DNA of 64,000 bases. Origin: Sphingobium sp. OAS761. GTDB lineage: Bacteria > Pseudomonadota > Alphaproteobacteria > Sphingomonadales > Sphingomonadaceae. Below, in pieces: positions 7,748 through 16,780 of the stretch; position 1 is the stretch's first letter, and each line of letters begins with the position of its first letter. Position numbers and translations under genes: made by a program. Under the pieces are notes generated by a model. That model had not been told where the DNA came from. It was given only the letters and a program-made list of their open reading frames with translations, and made no database searches. The stretch lies in NCBI RefSeq assembly GCF_024168485.1, contig NZ_JALJVY010000003.1, positions 124,001 through 188,000 on the forward strand, written 5' to 3'.

Positions 7748-8410
7748 TCAAAGGCCGGAACTCGACTGCGTCTCCACCGGCGTGTTGAGGAGCTGCTGCT
7801 CCCAAAGAAAAGCAATGCCGCTGCCGCCGAGATGAGAGATCAGGATTTCAGTCAGCGCTTCGACGTGCTCGGTGCGCGCCCAGTCCCGCTGCCACTCGCC
7901 CGCAAGCGCCATCCAGGTCATCATGTTCACGCCCGCCGCGATCATGCGCTGGATGGCAACCTCGTGAGACTCCTTGGTAACGCCGCCTGACGCATCGGTG
8001 ATCACGGTCACGTCCCAGCCTTCACCGGCGGCCTGGATCGCGGGCATCGCGACGCAGACTTCGGTCCACAAGCCGGCAATGATCAGTTGCTTGCGACCGG
8101 TGGCCTTGACCAGGTCCACCACCTTCTTGTCCTCCCAGGTGTTCACCCAGGTCCGGTCGATCACTTCCTGGTCCGGGAAGACGTCGGTGATCTGCTTGAA
8201 AAGAAGGCCGCCACGGGCTGCGAGCACGCTGGTGAGAATGGTCGGAACATTGAATGCTTTCGCCAGCTTCGTCAGCGCGGTCGTGTTGTTGACGACCGTT
8301 TGAGGATCATGACTTCCCAGCCCCGCAAGCTGGAAGGCCTGATGATCGATCAGGACGAGGACTGAGTCCTCGGGACGAAGAAGCGAGTCGAGGCCGTTGC
8401 GAAAGCTCAT
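7748..8410 (-). CDS. Isochorismatase-like cysteine hydrolase (YcaC-type)
   Basis: 220 aa from ATG 8410 (AAAGGA seven bases upstream); a longer frame from 8449 has no ribosome site. Catalytic Asp is in 'VLVLIDHQ', and the nucleophilic Cys in 'GLWTEVCVAMPA'. 'VITDASGGVTKESHEVAIQRM' is typical of the YcaC-like branch, which hydrolyses amides or related small molecules. The gene is divergent from the LysR regulator at 8551, its probable activator or repressor. Confidence 0.85.
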   Translation of the reverse strand: MSFRNGLDSLLRPEDSVLVLIDHQAFQLAGLGSHDPQTVVNNTTALTKLAKAFNVPTILTSVLAARGGLLFKQITDVFPDQEVIDRTWVNTWEDKKVVDLVKATGRKQLIIAGLWTEVCVAMPAIQAAGEGWDVTVITDASGGVTKESHEVAIQRMIAAGVNMMTWMALAGEWQRDWARTEHVEALTEILISHLGGSGIAFLWEQQLLNTPVETQSSSGL

Positions 8411-8550
8411 GATGATCCTTTGGCATTTATCAGAAAGGGTCGCTGGCAAGCCCCGGGAGGTGCGTTGCCTGGCCTAAGCATTGCCATTCCCGCTTTTGAG
8501 ACGGTAGTCCGGCTTCGAGACACACTGCGTCGCGCATCGGGGAACGCCGG

Positions 8551-9438
8551 ATGGATATCGAAGAGTTGCGAACCTTCGTGGAGGTCGCCGATGCCGGGGG
8601 TGTTTCGCCTGCCGCGCGCCGTCTGGGCCTCTCGAAATCGATCGTCAGCCGGCGGCTCGCCCGGCTCGAGGCGGATCTCGGCGTCCAGCTGCTCGCACGG
8701 ACGACGCGGGGCGCGGCGCTCACCGAGGCCGGGACCATTTTCCGGGACCATGCGGCACGGGTCTGTGCGGAAATCGACAACGCGAAGGAGATGATCCTGC
8801 CTGCCGGAGAGCTTCGCGGCCGGCTCCGGATCGCAGCGCCGCTGACCTTTGGCCCGACGCATCTGGCGCCCGTGATTGCAGAGATGGGGCGGCGCCATCC
8901 CAGGCTTGAAATCTTCACCTGCTACGCCGATCGCTTCGTCGACCTCATCTCCGAAGGATATGACTGCGCGATACGGGTTGGATTTCTTGCCGACTCCAAC
9001 CTGATCGCCCGCCGGGTGGGGCCTATTCGCGGAAGCCTTGTTGCGAGCCCGAGTTACATCCGCGCCCATGGCGCGCCGGAGGAGCCGGACGAGCTGCTCG
9101 CGCATGAGGCCGTCATGCAAGTGAACGAAAGCTGGCAGTTCATGGATGGCGACAAGAGGATCACCATCCGTCCGCGGGGCCGCTTCAGGGCTGATAACGG
9201 GACGGCCCTGGTGTCCGCCGTCGTGGCGGGATTGGGCATTGCCTGTCTTCCCGACGGGGTCATCGAGGCCCATGTGAAGGCCGGCGAGCTGGTGCGGATC
9301 ATGACCCGCTATCCCGTGCCTGAAGCCGGTATCTTCGTTATTCGCCCGCCTGGGCAGCATCCTTCGCGCAAGATACGGGTGCTGACCGAGATGCTGATCG
9401 AATGCTTTGGGTCTACAGCGCAGGAGGAGGGAGCCTGA
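8551..9438 (+). CDS. LysR family transcriptional regulator
   Basis: 295 aa. The N-terminal HTH reads 'LRTFVEVADAGGVSPAARRLGLSKSIVSRRLARLE', followed by the periplasmic-binding-like effector domain ('GRLRIAAPLTFGPTHLAPVI', 'VSAVVAGLGIACLPDGVI'). It is divergent from the isochorismatase-like hydrolase across a 140-bp shared promoter region, the classical LysR layout, so it probably regulates that gene and itself. It converges on another LysR gene. Confidence 0.92.
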   Translation: MDIEELRTFVEVADAGGVSPAARRLGLSKSIVSRRLARLEADLGVQLLARTTRGAALTEAGTIFRDHAARVCAEIDNAKEMILPAGELRGRLRIAAPLTFGPTHLAPVIAEMGRRHPRLEIFTCYADRFVDLISEGYDCAIRVGFLADSNLIARRVGPIRGSLVASPSYIRAHGAPEEPDELLAHEAVMQVNESWQFMDGDKRITIRPRGRFRADNGTALVSAVVAGLGIACLPDGVIEAHVKAGELVRIMTRYPVPEAGIFVIRPPGQHPSRKIRVLTEMLIECFGSTAQEEGA

Positions 9439-9587
9439 CGTAGGGCGGCCACCGCCTGTCGCCGCTGCCGGCCGCGCCGGGGCGACGGGCCTCATGCAAC
9501 TGCTCCGGCCACCCGGTCGGAAAATGCGCAAGGCGTTCGCTTCTTTCCGGTCGAGGATCGCGCCGACCTTCCGCAGGTCACCCAGCG

Positions 9588-10484
9588 CTATCCGGCGTTT
9601 GCCCGTTCGCGCGCGAGGTCGACGAGCGCGCGAAACGCGGCCGAGGGATTTTTCCGCCCCGCATAATAGAGGCACAGCGGCGCCAGCTGCGGCATCCAGT
9701 CCGCCAAAAGATGGACGAGACGGCCGGCAGCGATATCCTCGCGCACATCCGCCTCCATCATATAGCCGATTGCTAGGCCCTCCAGCATTGTGATGCGGGT
9801 GAGGCTCGGTTCGTCGAGCGTGATCGGCCCGGCGACGTCGACCGGCAGCGGCCGGCCGTCCTTTTCGAAATGCCAGCGATACGGCGCGCCGTTGGGTAGA
9901 CGGATCGCGATACACGCATGACGGTCAAGATCGCCCGGCGTGCGTGGCACGCCATGAGCTTCGAGATAAGCCGGTGAAGCAACGACAGCGTTGCGACGCG
10001 GTGGCCCGACGGGAATCGCGATCATGTCGGTCGGAACGAGATCGCGGCTGCGGATACCGAAATCGAAACCGTCCGCCACCACATCGACCAGCCGGCCTTC
10101 GGTAACCAGATCGATCGAGACCTGGGGGTAGCGCCGCAGAAAGGCCAGCAGCAAGGGTGCCAGAACCTCGCGCGCGGCTGTCGCGAACGCGTTGATCCGC
10201 AGCACCCCCGACGGCGTCGCCTGCTGCGAGCGTGCGATGTCCATCGCACCATGAATATCGCTGAGCGCCGGGCCGATATGGTCAACGAACCGGCGACCGG
10301 CGTCGGTCAGCGAGACGCTCCGCGTCGTCCGGTTGAACAGGCGCACGCCAAGCTGCCGTTCAAGCTTTGCGATACTGTTGCTGAGCGCGGTCGTCGACAT
10401 GCCCAAGTCTACCGCTGCCGCACGGAAGGACCGATGGCGGGAAACCGCGAGGACAGCGTCGAGTTCTAGCAGGCTATGCCGCAC
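9588..10484 (-). CDS. LysR family transcriptional regulator
   Basis: 298 aa from GTG 10484, chosen because GAGG lies six bases upstream and the protein then begins '[20 protein letters not shown]', a standard LysR N-terminus. Frames starting further upstream add implausible sequence. The HTH is '[27 protein letters not shown]'. The effector domain follows. It is divergent from the NTF2-like/SDR pair at 10638-11790, with a strong dyad in between, and probably controls that pair. Confidence 0.9.
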   Translation of the reverse strand: MRHSLLELDAVLAVSRHRSFRAAAVDLGMSTTALSNSIAKLERQLGVRLFNRTTRSVSLTDAGRRFVDHIGPALSDIHGAMDIARSQQATPSGVLRINAFATAAREVLAPLLLAFLRRYPQVSIDLVTEGRLVDVVADGFDFGIRSRDLVPTDMIAIPVGPPRRNAVVASPAYLEAHGVPRTPGDLDRHACIAIRLPNGAPYRWHFEKDGRPLPVDVAGPITLDEPSLTRITMLEGLAIGYMMEADVREDIAAGRLVHLLADWMPQLAPLCLYYAGRKNPSAAFRALVDLARERANAG

Positions 10485-10496
10485 GATTGTCCTCAG

Positions 10497-10529
10497 AAGC
10501 GGGATGTTACATCCCGATCTATCCCGCTT
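10497..10529. promoter_or_regulatory. Nested palindromes between LysR and NTF2/SDR operon
   Basis: Outer arms AAGCGGGAT (10497-10505) and ATCCCGCTT (10521-10529) are perfect. Within them GGGATGT-T-ACATCCC (10501-10515) is a perfect 15-bp palindrome. It lies 13 bp upstream of the LysR GTG and about 110 bp upstream of the divergent operon, where a LysR binding site is expected. Confidence 0.65.
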
Positions 10530-10637
10530 ATCGCGACGAGCGTCCATCTCTATCTTTAGCGAACAAGGCGACATCCGCCGCGAAGTCCAGCTCATGGCCG
10601 CAGGATCGGGCGTCGCATCATGCGAAAGGATCACGAC

Positions 10638-10967
10638 ATGGCAATTGCGCTCCCGGCACCGATCGCCGGCTATTTCGAAGCGGACAGGGACGAGAAGCCG
10701 GAGGCGATAGCGCCCTGGTTCGCCGAGGATGCGATCGTCGAGGACGACGGCAAGACCCATGTCGGCCGCGACGCCATCGTCGCCTGGAAGGTCGAGTACA
10801 CCAAGGCCTTTACCTCTGTCGCCGAGCCGTTCGCCATCGCCGAGGATGGCGACGAGGTCATCGTGACCAGCCACGTGACCGGGGACTTCCCCGGCAACCC
10901 CATCGACCTGCGCTATTTCTTCGTGCTGCGCGGCGAGCACATCGCCCGACTGAAGATCACGCCGTGA
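10638..10967 (+). CDS. NTF2-like (SnoaL-like) protein
   Basis: 109 aa from ATG 10638, preceded by AAAGGA at a good distance; an in-frame ATG at 10620 lacks a ribosome site. The sequence '[39 protein letters not shown]' shows the NTF2 cone-barrel pattern, with '[18 protein letters not shown]' at the end. It is 43 bp upstream of an SDR gene on the same strand and probably in its operon. Such proteins often bind or isomerise small metabolites. Substrate unknown. Confidence 0.75.
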   Translation: MAIALPAPIAGYFEADRDEKPEAIAPWFAEDAIVEDDGKTHVGRDAIVAWKVEYTKAFTSVAEPFAIAEDGDEVIVTSHVTGDFPGNPIDLRYFFVLRGEHIARLKITP

Positions 10968-11010
10968 CTGCGCGCCTTTTCATTCCCACTCCTCCGAAAG
11001 GGCCAAGAAA

Positions 11011-11790
11011 ATGACGGACTTCCTCAATCTCGCGGGCAAGCGCGCGCTGATCACATCGGGCACGCGCGGTGCGGGCGCGGCGACCGTCCGTCTGTTTCGC
11101 GAGCAGGGCGCAACCGTCCTGACGACCGCGCGCTCGAAACCTGATGACCTTCCCGATCAGCTGTTCGTCGCCTCGGACCTGACTACGGCCGCAGGGTGCG
11201 ACGCGCTGGCGGCGGCCGCGCAGGAGCGGCTCGGTGCGATCGACATCATCGTCCACATGCTCGGGGGCTCCTCGGCTCCCGCGGGCGGGTTCGCTGCGCT
11301 GAGCGACGAGGAATGGGACAAGGAGCTCGACCTCAATCTGAGGCCGGCGATCCGGCTCGATCGCGCGCTGCTACCCGCCATGGTGGCGCGCGGCAGTGGT
11401 GTCGTGGTGCATGTGACTTCGATCCAGAACCGGCTGCCGCTGCCCGAGGCAACAACCGCCTATGCCGCCGCCAAGGCCGCGCTTTCGACCTACAGCAAGA
11501 GCCTGTCGAAGGAAGTTTCGCCAAAGGGAGTCCGGGTGATGCGCGTGTCGCCGGGCTGGATCAAGACCGAGGCGTCGGTCGGGCTGGCCGAGCGGATGAG
11601 CGCGCAGTCCGGCGAGAGCATCGAAGAGAGCATCCAGCGGATCATGGATGCGCTTGGCGGCATCCCGCTCGGTCGCCCTGCCCACCCTGACGAGGTGGCG
11701 AACCTCGTCGCATTCCTCGCATCCGATCGCGCCGCCAGCATTACCGGGACGGAATATATCATCGATGGCGGCACCATCCCGGTCGCATGA
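11011..11790 (+). CDS. SDR family oxidoreductase (classical)
   Basis: 259 aa. A Rossmann motif variant TSGTRGAG takes the place of TGxxxGxG. Asn-containing 'LNLRPAI', Ser in 'VTSIQ', and Tyr-Ala-Ala-Ala-Lys supply the catalytic residues. The C-terminus '[17 protein letters not shown]' is typical of FabG-like enzymes. The first Gly of the cofactor motif is replaced by Ser, which is unusual but tolerated in this superfamily. It follows the NTF2-like gene and is presumably regulated by the divergent LysR. Confidence 0.88.
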   Translation: MTDFLNLAGKRALITSGTRGAGAATVRLFREQGATVLTTARSKPDDLPDQLFVASDLTTAAGCDALAAAAQERLGAIDIIVHMLGGSSAPAGGFAALSDEEWDKELDLNLRPAIRLDRALLPAMVARGSGVVVHVTSIQNRLPLPEATTAYAAAKAALSTYSKSLSKEVSPKGVRVMRVSPGWIKTEASVGLAERMSAQSGESIEESIQRIMDALGGIPLGRPAHPDEVANLVAFLASDRAASITGTEYIIDGGTIPVA

Positions 11791-11833
11791 GCGGCAGTTG
11801 GCTCCCGCTTATCTCCTCGCGATCCGATGCGTC

Positions 11834-12748
11834 TCAGGCGAACCGCACGCCGGTCATCTCCTCGGAGAGCGCCCACAGCCTCGTGGCGGCGGCGGGGTCG
11901 AGCGCTTGCCTCGGTATCTTGGCGATAGCGGGCGCTCCGCGCGTCTCGCCAAGATTCCTGGGACCGTAGTAGCTGCCGGGCCTGGTCTCGGGAGAGGTCG
12001 CTGCGAACAGCGTCGGCAACGCGCCTTGTGCTACCGGCTGGAACAGGAACCAGAGCAGCGAGCGGGTCAGCCCTGTCGCGCTCCAGCGGCCCGGGGCGTT
12101 GTGCAGCAGGTCGGTGCGGGCGATGCCCGGGTGCGCGCCGAGACTCGTGATGCCCCACGCGCCGCAGTCGCTGCGCCGCTGCAGTTCCAGGCTGAACATC
12201 AGACAGGCAAGCTTGGACTGGCTATAGACCGGCATCGCCCGATAGCTTGCGGTCGCGTTGATGTCGTCAAAGGCGATTCCACCGCTTCGCGCCGCGACGC
12301 TGGATAGCGTCACGACACGTGACCCGGCCGTGCCGCGTAGCAGCGAAAGCAGCCGGCCGGTCAGCGCGAAATGGCCGAGATAGTTGGTGCCGAGCTGAAG
12401 CTCGAAACCGTCGGCGGTCTCCTGCCGCTGCGGCGGGACCATGACGCCCGCATTGTTGATCAGGATGTCGAGCCGCTCATATCGCTCCGCGAACCGGTCG
12501 GCGAAGGCGGCGACCGAGGCGAGACTGGCAAGGTCGAGCTGCTCGAAGCGGATATTCGCGCCGGGCACCGCCGCACCTATCCGCGCGACCGCGTCGGCGC
12601 CCTTGTCCGGATTGCGGCCGGCCAGGATCACTTCGGCGCCCGCGCGCGCCAGTGCCAGGGCGTCTTCAAAGCCAAGGCCCCCGGTGCCGGTAACGATCGC
12701 GACGCGGCCAGTCTGTGGTGGGATATCGGACGTCTTCCAACTTGCCAT
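11834..12748 (-). CDS. SDR family oxidoreductase (protochlorophyllide-reductase/retinol-dehydrogenase-like)
   Basis: 304 aa. The cofactor motif is TGTGGLG, one residue shorter than the classical TGxxxGxG. 'NNAGVMVPPQ', 'GTNYLGHFALT' and the active-site YSQSK are characteristic of SDRs related to light-dependent protochlorophyllide reductase and WW-domain oxidoreductases. Activity on a hydrophobic carbonyl is likely. It converges with the upstream SDR gene and is divergent from a TetR gene at 12822, with two TetR-type operator sites in the intervening 73 bp. Confidence 0.88.
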   Translation of the reverse strand: MASWKTSDIPPQTGRVAIVTGTGGLGFEDALALARAGAEVILAGRNPDKGADAVARIGAAVPGANIRFEQLDLASLASVAAFADRFAERYERLDILINNAGVMVPPQRQETADGFELQLGTNYLGHFALTGRLLSLLRGTAGSRVVTLSSVAARSGGIAFDDINATASYRAMPVYSQSKLACLMFSLELQRRSDCGAWGITSLGAHPGIARTDLLHNAPGRWSATGLTRSLLWFLFQPVAQGALPTLFAATSPETRPGSYYGPRNLGETRGAPAIAKIPRQALDPAAATRLWALSEEMTGVRFA

Positions 12749-12770
12749 GATCTGCCTTTCAAGAATCTCG

Positions 12771-12808
12771 CACTCAGTGTAAGATGCAGATATTTACACC
12801 CAGTGTAA
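12771..12808. promoter_or_regulatory. Paired TetR-type operators
   Basis: TTACAC-CCA-GTGTAA (12794-12808) is a perfect 6-bp dyad with a 3-base spacer. GTGTAA recurs at 12777-12782, 26 bp away, with a weaker left half. Both lie between a TetR gene and a divergent SDR gene, so binding there would repress both. Confidence 0.75.
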
Positions 12809-12821
12809 GTTTCAAGGTCCA

Positions 12822-13421
12822 ATGACGAACGGCATCGATCCAGCGCCGCAGGAAGGGACGCGCGCACGCAAGCGCCGGGAGACGCTGGCGCGGATCACCG
12901 AGGCGGGCATCACCCTGTTCCTCGAGAAGGGCTATGACGCGACCACGCTCGACGACATCGCAGCGCGCGCGGGCATCTCGCGGCGCAACTTCTTCTATTA
13001 CTTCAAGTCCAAGGACGAGATCCTGCTCTCGCTCCAGAGCGGCATGGGCGAGATGATCGTCGACGCGCTCAGGCAGCAGCCCGTGGACCAACCGCCGCTA
13101 GAGGCGGTCCGCGACGCGGTGCTGAAAGTCTGCGCGATCTTCCCGACCGACGAGATGATCGCCATCGATCAGCTGATGCGAACCAACCCCGTGGTCCAGG
13201 CGCGCAAACAGGCGAGCATGGTCGAGCATGAGGCCACGCTCTACGCGGCGCTGCGCGAAAAATGGCCAGCGCCCGATCAGGCAATCCGGCTGCGCATGGT
13301 TGCGATGATGGCGATGGGCGCGATCCGACTTGCCACTGACAGCCTGCATCACGAGGGCGGTAAACGAGCATTCACGGACATCCTAGCCGGCAATTTCGCT
13401 GCGCTGCGCGACACCGCGTGA
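12822..13421 (+). CDS. TetR/AcrR family transcriptional regulator
   Basis: 199 aa. The N-terminal HTH ('ITEAGITLFLEKGYDATTLDDIAARAGISRRNFFYYFKSKDEIL') is in the usual place for TetR regulators; the rest is a helical ligand-binding domain without recognisable ligand signature. It is divergent from an SDR gene across a region with two dyads. Likely an autorepressor that also controls the SDR gene. Confidence 0.92.
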   Translation: MTNGIDPAPQEGTRARKRRETLARITEAGITLFLEKGYDATTLDDIAARAGISRRNFFYYFKSKDEILLSLQSGMGEMIVDALRQQPVDQPPLEAVRDAVLKVCAIFPTDEMIAIDQLMRTNPVVQARKQASMVEHEATLYAALREKWPAPDQAIRLRMVAMMAMGAIRLATDSLHHEGGKRAFTDILAGNFAALRDTA

Positions 13422-13513
13422 TCAATTGCTGGGGGCCAAGATCGCTCAGGCCTGATGGATCTTCGCGGTCAGTTTTGCCGAGAGGAACCAACAGCTGGGG
13501 GCACTGCACCGGC

Positions 13514-14299
13514 TCACCCCTGGTCTCCAGCGTGTTCCTGGGTGCACCCGCCCGTTGCCCAAGTGATTGCGTCGGCTCCGGCCGGAAGAACCATCGGGCA
13601 GTCAGGATCGCTCGCGGCACGAAACACAGCTTCTGCCACATCACGCGCGGTCGTGACGTCTCCTGATCCTGCGGCATGAAATGCCGCCATCGTCTGATCT
13701 GCAAAGTCCTGATAGGCCTCAGGGAACCAGCCGCCCTTCGCAATCTGCTCCTGTGCGTTGGCGGCGAAGTTCGTCGACGGGGCCATGCCGGGGACGACGA
13801 CCCTTGCGCGAATGTTGAACGGTGCGATTTCCAGCGCAGCCGACTCTGTCAACGATGTCACGGCGGCTTTGCTCGCGCGATAGACAGAGAGCAGCGGCAG
13901 GGGCTTATAGGTCGAGCTGGAACTGACGTTCACGATCACGCCAGACCGGCGCTCACGCATGGCTGGCAGCACGGCCTGCATGGTTGCGATCGTGCCGAAC
14001 AGATTGGCTTCGAAGATGCGACGCACCACGTCCATCGGCGTGCCTTCAATGGCGTTCATCCAGCCAATGCCGGCATTGTTCACCAGCACGTCGATCTCGC
14101 CAGCCTCCGCGACGGCAGCCGCGATGCTGTCAGCGCTGGTGACATCCAGCGGCAGGACGCGCAGGTGCTCCGACACAGGCAAGGTGCTGGTGGCGGGGTC
14201 GCGCATCGTTGCGACAACGGCCCAGCCCTGTTCGAGGAAGTACAATGCGGTTTCACGGCCGAAGCCAGTCGAGCAGCCAGTGATGAAGACGGTTTTCAT
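13514..14299 (-). CDS. SDR family oxidoreductase (classical)
   Basis: 261 aa. 'VFITGCSTGFGRETALYFLEQGWAVVATMRDP' gives the cofactor loop TGxxxGxG; 'VLVNNAGIGWMNAIEGTP' and the active-site pair YRASK follow. The 3' end overlaps no neighbour. It is divergent from the TetR gene at 14371 with a perfect palindrome between them. The substrate is probably a small ketone or alcohol. Not assignable further. Confidence 0.9.
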   Translation of the reverse strand: MKTVFITGCSTGFGRETALYFLEQGWAVVATMRDPATSTLPVSEHLRVLPLDVTSADSIAAAVAEAGEIDVLVNNAGIGWMNAIEGTPMDVVRRIFEANLFGTIATMQAVLPAMRERRSGVIVNVSSSSTYKPLPLLSVYRASKAAVTSLTESAALEIAPFNIRARVVVPGMAPSTNFAANAQEQIAKGGWFPEAYQDFADQTMAAFHAAGSGDVTTARDVAEAVFRAASDPDCPMVLPAGADAITWATGGCTQEHAGDQG

Positions 14300-14340
14300 G
14301 GGGCCTGTCCTTGTGATGGGGTGTCTGTCGCTCTAAGATA

Positions 14341-14354
14341 TGAAGGATCCTTCA
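14341..14354. promoter_or_regulatory. Perfect 14-bp palindrome, TetR operator candidate
   Basis: TGAAGGATCCTTCA is fully self-complementary and sits midway between the divergent SDR (ATG 14299) and TetR (ATG 14371) genes, as expected for an operator repressing both. Confidence 0.7.
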
Positions 14355-14370
14355 GTTTTGGAATTCGCAT

Positions 14371-15015
14371 ATGAACCGACCGGCGCCTGACCTCCTGAAG
14401 CCCCGGAAAACGCCGCAACAGTCGCGCTCGGCGGCAACGATCGAGGCGATCCACACGGCAACCATTCAGGTTTTGCTGGCGGATGGGGTCGGACGGCTCA
14501 CGACAACGCGCGTGGCGGAACGGGCGGGTGTTTCGGTCGGGACAATGTACCAATATTATCCGCACAAGCAGGCGCTGCTGTTCGCCATCGTCGAGCGGCA
14601 GCTTGATCTGATCGTGACCGCCATGCTTGGGGCCGTCGAGCGTCTGGAAGGGCACGATCTGCAGACCGTTTCGGATGGGCTGGCGACGGCTTGGCTCGAC
14701 GCAAAGATGGCGGACCTCGTCTCGTCGCGCGCCATTTACGGCATCGCCGCCGAGTTCGATCTCGCCGAACTGATGAGCCGCGCCAAAAATCTCATGGTCG
14801 AGGCGATCAGCCCATTGCTCAGAGCGGTTCCCGATGCACGCTTTGCCGATCCCGATTTGACGGCCTTTATGCTCGCCGCGCTGCTTGGCGGAACGGTGCG
14901 CGTTGTCATGGAGGCGGGCTCCTCGGAGGATGACCTCGAGCGTTTGCGCCAGGAATTGCCGCGGGCCTGTCTGGGCTACCTTAAAATGGCCGCTTTGCAG
15001 CCTACGTCCCTCTGA
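14371..15015 (+). CDS. TetR/AcrR family transcriptional regulator
   Basis: 214 aa. HTH region 'TTTRVAERAGVSVGTMYQYYPHKQALLFAIVERQ' after a helix 1 'RSAATIEAIHTATIQVLL'. The C-terminal helical domain resembles the TetR_C/AcrR type. No clear ribosome site precedes the ATG. It is divergent from an SDR gene and has a perfect palindrome 17 bp upstream. Likely represses itself and the SDR gene until an unknown ligand binds. Confidence 0.9.
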   Translation: MNRPAPDLLKPRKTPQQSRSAATIEAIHTATIQVLLADGVGRLTTTRVAERAGVSVGTMYQYYPHKQALLFAIVERQLDLIVTAMLGAVERLEGHDLQTVSDGLATAWLDAKMADLVSSRAIYGIAAEFDLAELMSRAKNLMVEAISPLLRAVPDARFADPDLTAFMLAALLGGTVRVVMEAGSSEDDLERLRQELPRACLGYLKMAALQPTSL

Positions 15016-15094
15016 TGGATGACCGACAGCTATCGGGAAACCCGTAAGCTGGTTTCAACGACAGAAAAGAGGGCGGTCAGTGCCCACTTCAAAT

Positions 15095-16009
15095 CTAGCT
15101 CGTCGAGCTGGGTCCTGCGACGGCGGAACGTGCAGCAATGAGCCAATCGATATGCTGCAGGAAATCGTGCAACACAGGCGACGAATTGTCCGCCCGGTAT
15201 CCCGCAGCGATCTCTATCACCGGGGCAGTTCCGACAAGCGGCCTGCTCACGACGGACCGGGGCAGCAGCTTCTCGACATAGGCCGGCAGGAGCGTCAGGC
15301 CGCCGGTCGACGCGACTAGGGAAATGCCGGTCGCAAAGCTGTCCAGGAAGTGGCTGGACGAAACGGTGACGCCGCGCTCGCGCAGATAGCGCTCGACGAT
15401 GCCGCGCAACACGTGCGGCGTGTCGGTGTAGCCGATAAAGGGATGGTCGCCGAGATCGGCCGGATCGATTTCGGATCGAGCGGCCAAGGGATGGTCTCCT
15501 GGAAGAATGACCACGATCGGTTCGGCGGCGATCACTGCATAGGTCACATCGGGCTGCGGCTCGACGCGAGAGAAGCCCAGGTCGATCTCACTGCGCTGCA
15601 CGGCCTCCGCCACGGCGGGCGAGAAGTCGCTCGAGACGCGGAAATCGATTTCCTTGAGCTGATCGCGCAGGATCTGCGTGACATGAGGCAGCCACTCCAC
15701 TTCCTGCCCGGTCAGGAAACCGACCGAGAAGCTCGCCTTGGCCGGCCGCGACACGCGCCGCGCAGCGGCGACGGCCTCGGCAGCCTGGGCCAAGGCGAGC
15801 CGCGCATGGTCGAGAAAGATCTGCCCGGCAGGCGTCAGGGTCACCCCGCGCGAGGTCCGGATGAGCAGCGGCGTGCCGACCTCTAGCTCCAGATCGCGAA
15901 GCTGGCGGCTGAGCGACGGCTGTGCAGTGTGCAGGCGTTTCTCGGCAGCCACGGTCAGGCTGCCTTCCTCTGCAACCGCAACGAAATAGCGTAGATGGCG
16001 AAGCTCCAT
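15095..16009 (-). CDS. LysR family transcriptional regulator
   Basis: 304 aa. Begins 'MELRHLRYFVAVAEEGSLTVAAEKRLHTAQPSLSRQLRDLE' (HTH), a pattern close to the BenM/CatM/HcaR branch. The effector domain follows, with 'VVILPGDHPLAARSEI'. It is divergent from the operon at 16210-18287, and a dyad with LysR geometry lies just upstream of its ATG. It probably controls that operon, perhaps in response to an aromatic or reactive compound; this last point is inference from the branch only. Confidence 0.9.
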   Translation of the reverse strand: MELRHLRYFVAVAEEGSLTVAAEKRLHTAQPSLSRQLRDLELEVGTPLLIRTSRGVTLTPAGQIFLDHARLALAQAAEAVAAARRVSRPAKASFSVGFLTGQEVEWLPHVTQILRDQLKEIDFRVSSDFSPAVAEAVQRSEIDLGFSRVEPQPDVTYAVIAAEPIVVILPGDHPLAARSEIDPADLGDHPFIGYTDTPHVLRGIVERYLRERGVTVSSSHFLDSFATGISLVASTGGLTLLPAYVEKLLPRSVVSRPLVGTAPVIEIAAGYRADNSSPVLHDFLQHIDWLIAARSAVAGPSSTS

Positions 16010-16011
16010 AG

Positions 16012-16032
16012 GCCATGCCTAGCAGGTATGGC
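16012..16032. promoter_or_regulatory. LysR-type dyad
   Basis: GCCATGCCT (16012-16020) and AGGTATGGC (16024-16032) form a dyad with a 3-base centre and one mismatched pair. It is adjacent to the LysR start at 16009 and about 180 bp upstream of the divergent operon. Confidence 0.6.
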
Positions 16033-16209
16033 TGGAAAAGCTACAAAGTCTTTCCGCCGCGCCTTTCTATAGGGCATTTAAGCACCAGCTAAAGAGCTCT
16101 GGCCGGCGGATATGCCGACCAGGCATCGCCGACAAAATGAAAGCCATCCGCTGGGCCACGGCACTGTGCCGGCCCCTGTGAGCCCGCTTGTGCAGAAAGG
16201 AGTAGTCAC

Positions 16210-16725
16210 ATGACCTACGATCCATTCTCCGCGCTGACCTTCATCACCGGGCCGGCGATCCTCACCAATGCCTGCGCGATCCTGCAGAACGGCGCGACCA
16301 CCCGTTATAATCTCGCCGTCACGCAGTGGCGCGAGTTTCAGGCGTCCTTCGCGGCGGACGAAGACAGGCTTTCCCTGCTCTACGTCGATCCCGATCGCGC
16401 CCTGTCGCTCGCCGAGCGGCGCATTCATCTGCAACTCCGGGCACTCGGCCTGCTCAACGCGGGCGTCGCGCTGTTCGGGGTGACCAGTATCTGCGGCCTG
16501 ATCGGCGTCTTCCTCGTCCAGGCGCTCTCCGTGCCGCCCGGCGCCGTCAGCCTGTTCATGGCGGCCGCCGGCGGCGCTGCGCTCACAGCCATGCTCGCGG
16601 CGATCGGTGCTCTGTTCATCGAGGGCGCGTGCGGCCGGGACATGGTGCGGCTGCACCATCGCCTGAGCACGGTCGCACGGCGCCGTACGCCACTCCCGCA
16701 AAGGGCCGAACGGCCTGAGGCGTAG
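16210..16725 (+). CDS. DUF2721-like membrane protein
   Basis: 171 aa. The start 'FSALTFITGPAILTNACAILQNGATTRYNLAV' gives a hydrophobic segment followed by a conserved Arg-Tyr/Asn-rich turn, and two further membrane spans lie at about residues 80-105 and 112-138. The layout matches small DUF2721 inner-membrane proteins of unknown function. AAAGGAG lies nine bases before ATG 16210. It is first in a probable operon with an SDR and a DJ-1/PfpI gene. Confidence 0.6.
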   Translation: MTYDPFSALTFITGPAILTNACAILQNGATTRYNLAVTQWREFQASFAADEDRLSLLYVDPDRALSLAERRIHLQLRALGLLNAGVALFGVTSICGLIGVFLVQALSVPPGAVSLFMAAAGGAALTAMLAAIGALFIEGACGRDMVRLHHRLSTVARRRTPLPQRAERPEA

Positions 16726-16780
16726 CTACCACCCCGTCGGCGGGCTGCCGACACATCAAGAACCACGAAAGGACTGACCA

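Noticed and set aside
9588..10940. LysR protein of 450 residues
   Set aside because: The upstream 150 codons are non-conserved antisense sequence over the NTF2-like gene; GTG 10484 with GAGG gives a normal LysR.
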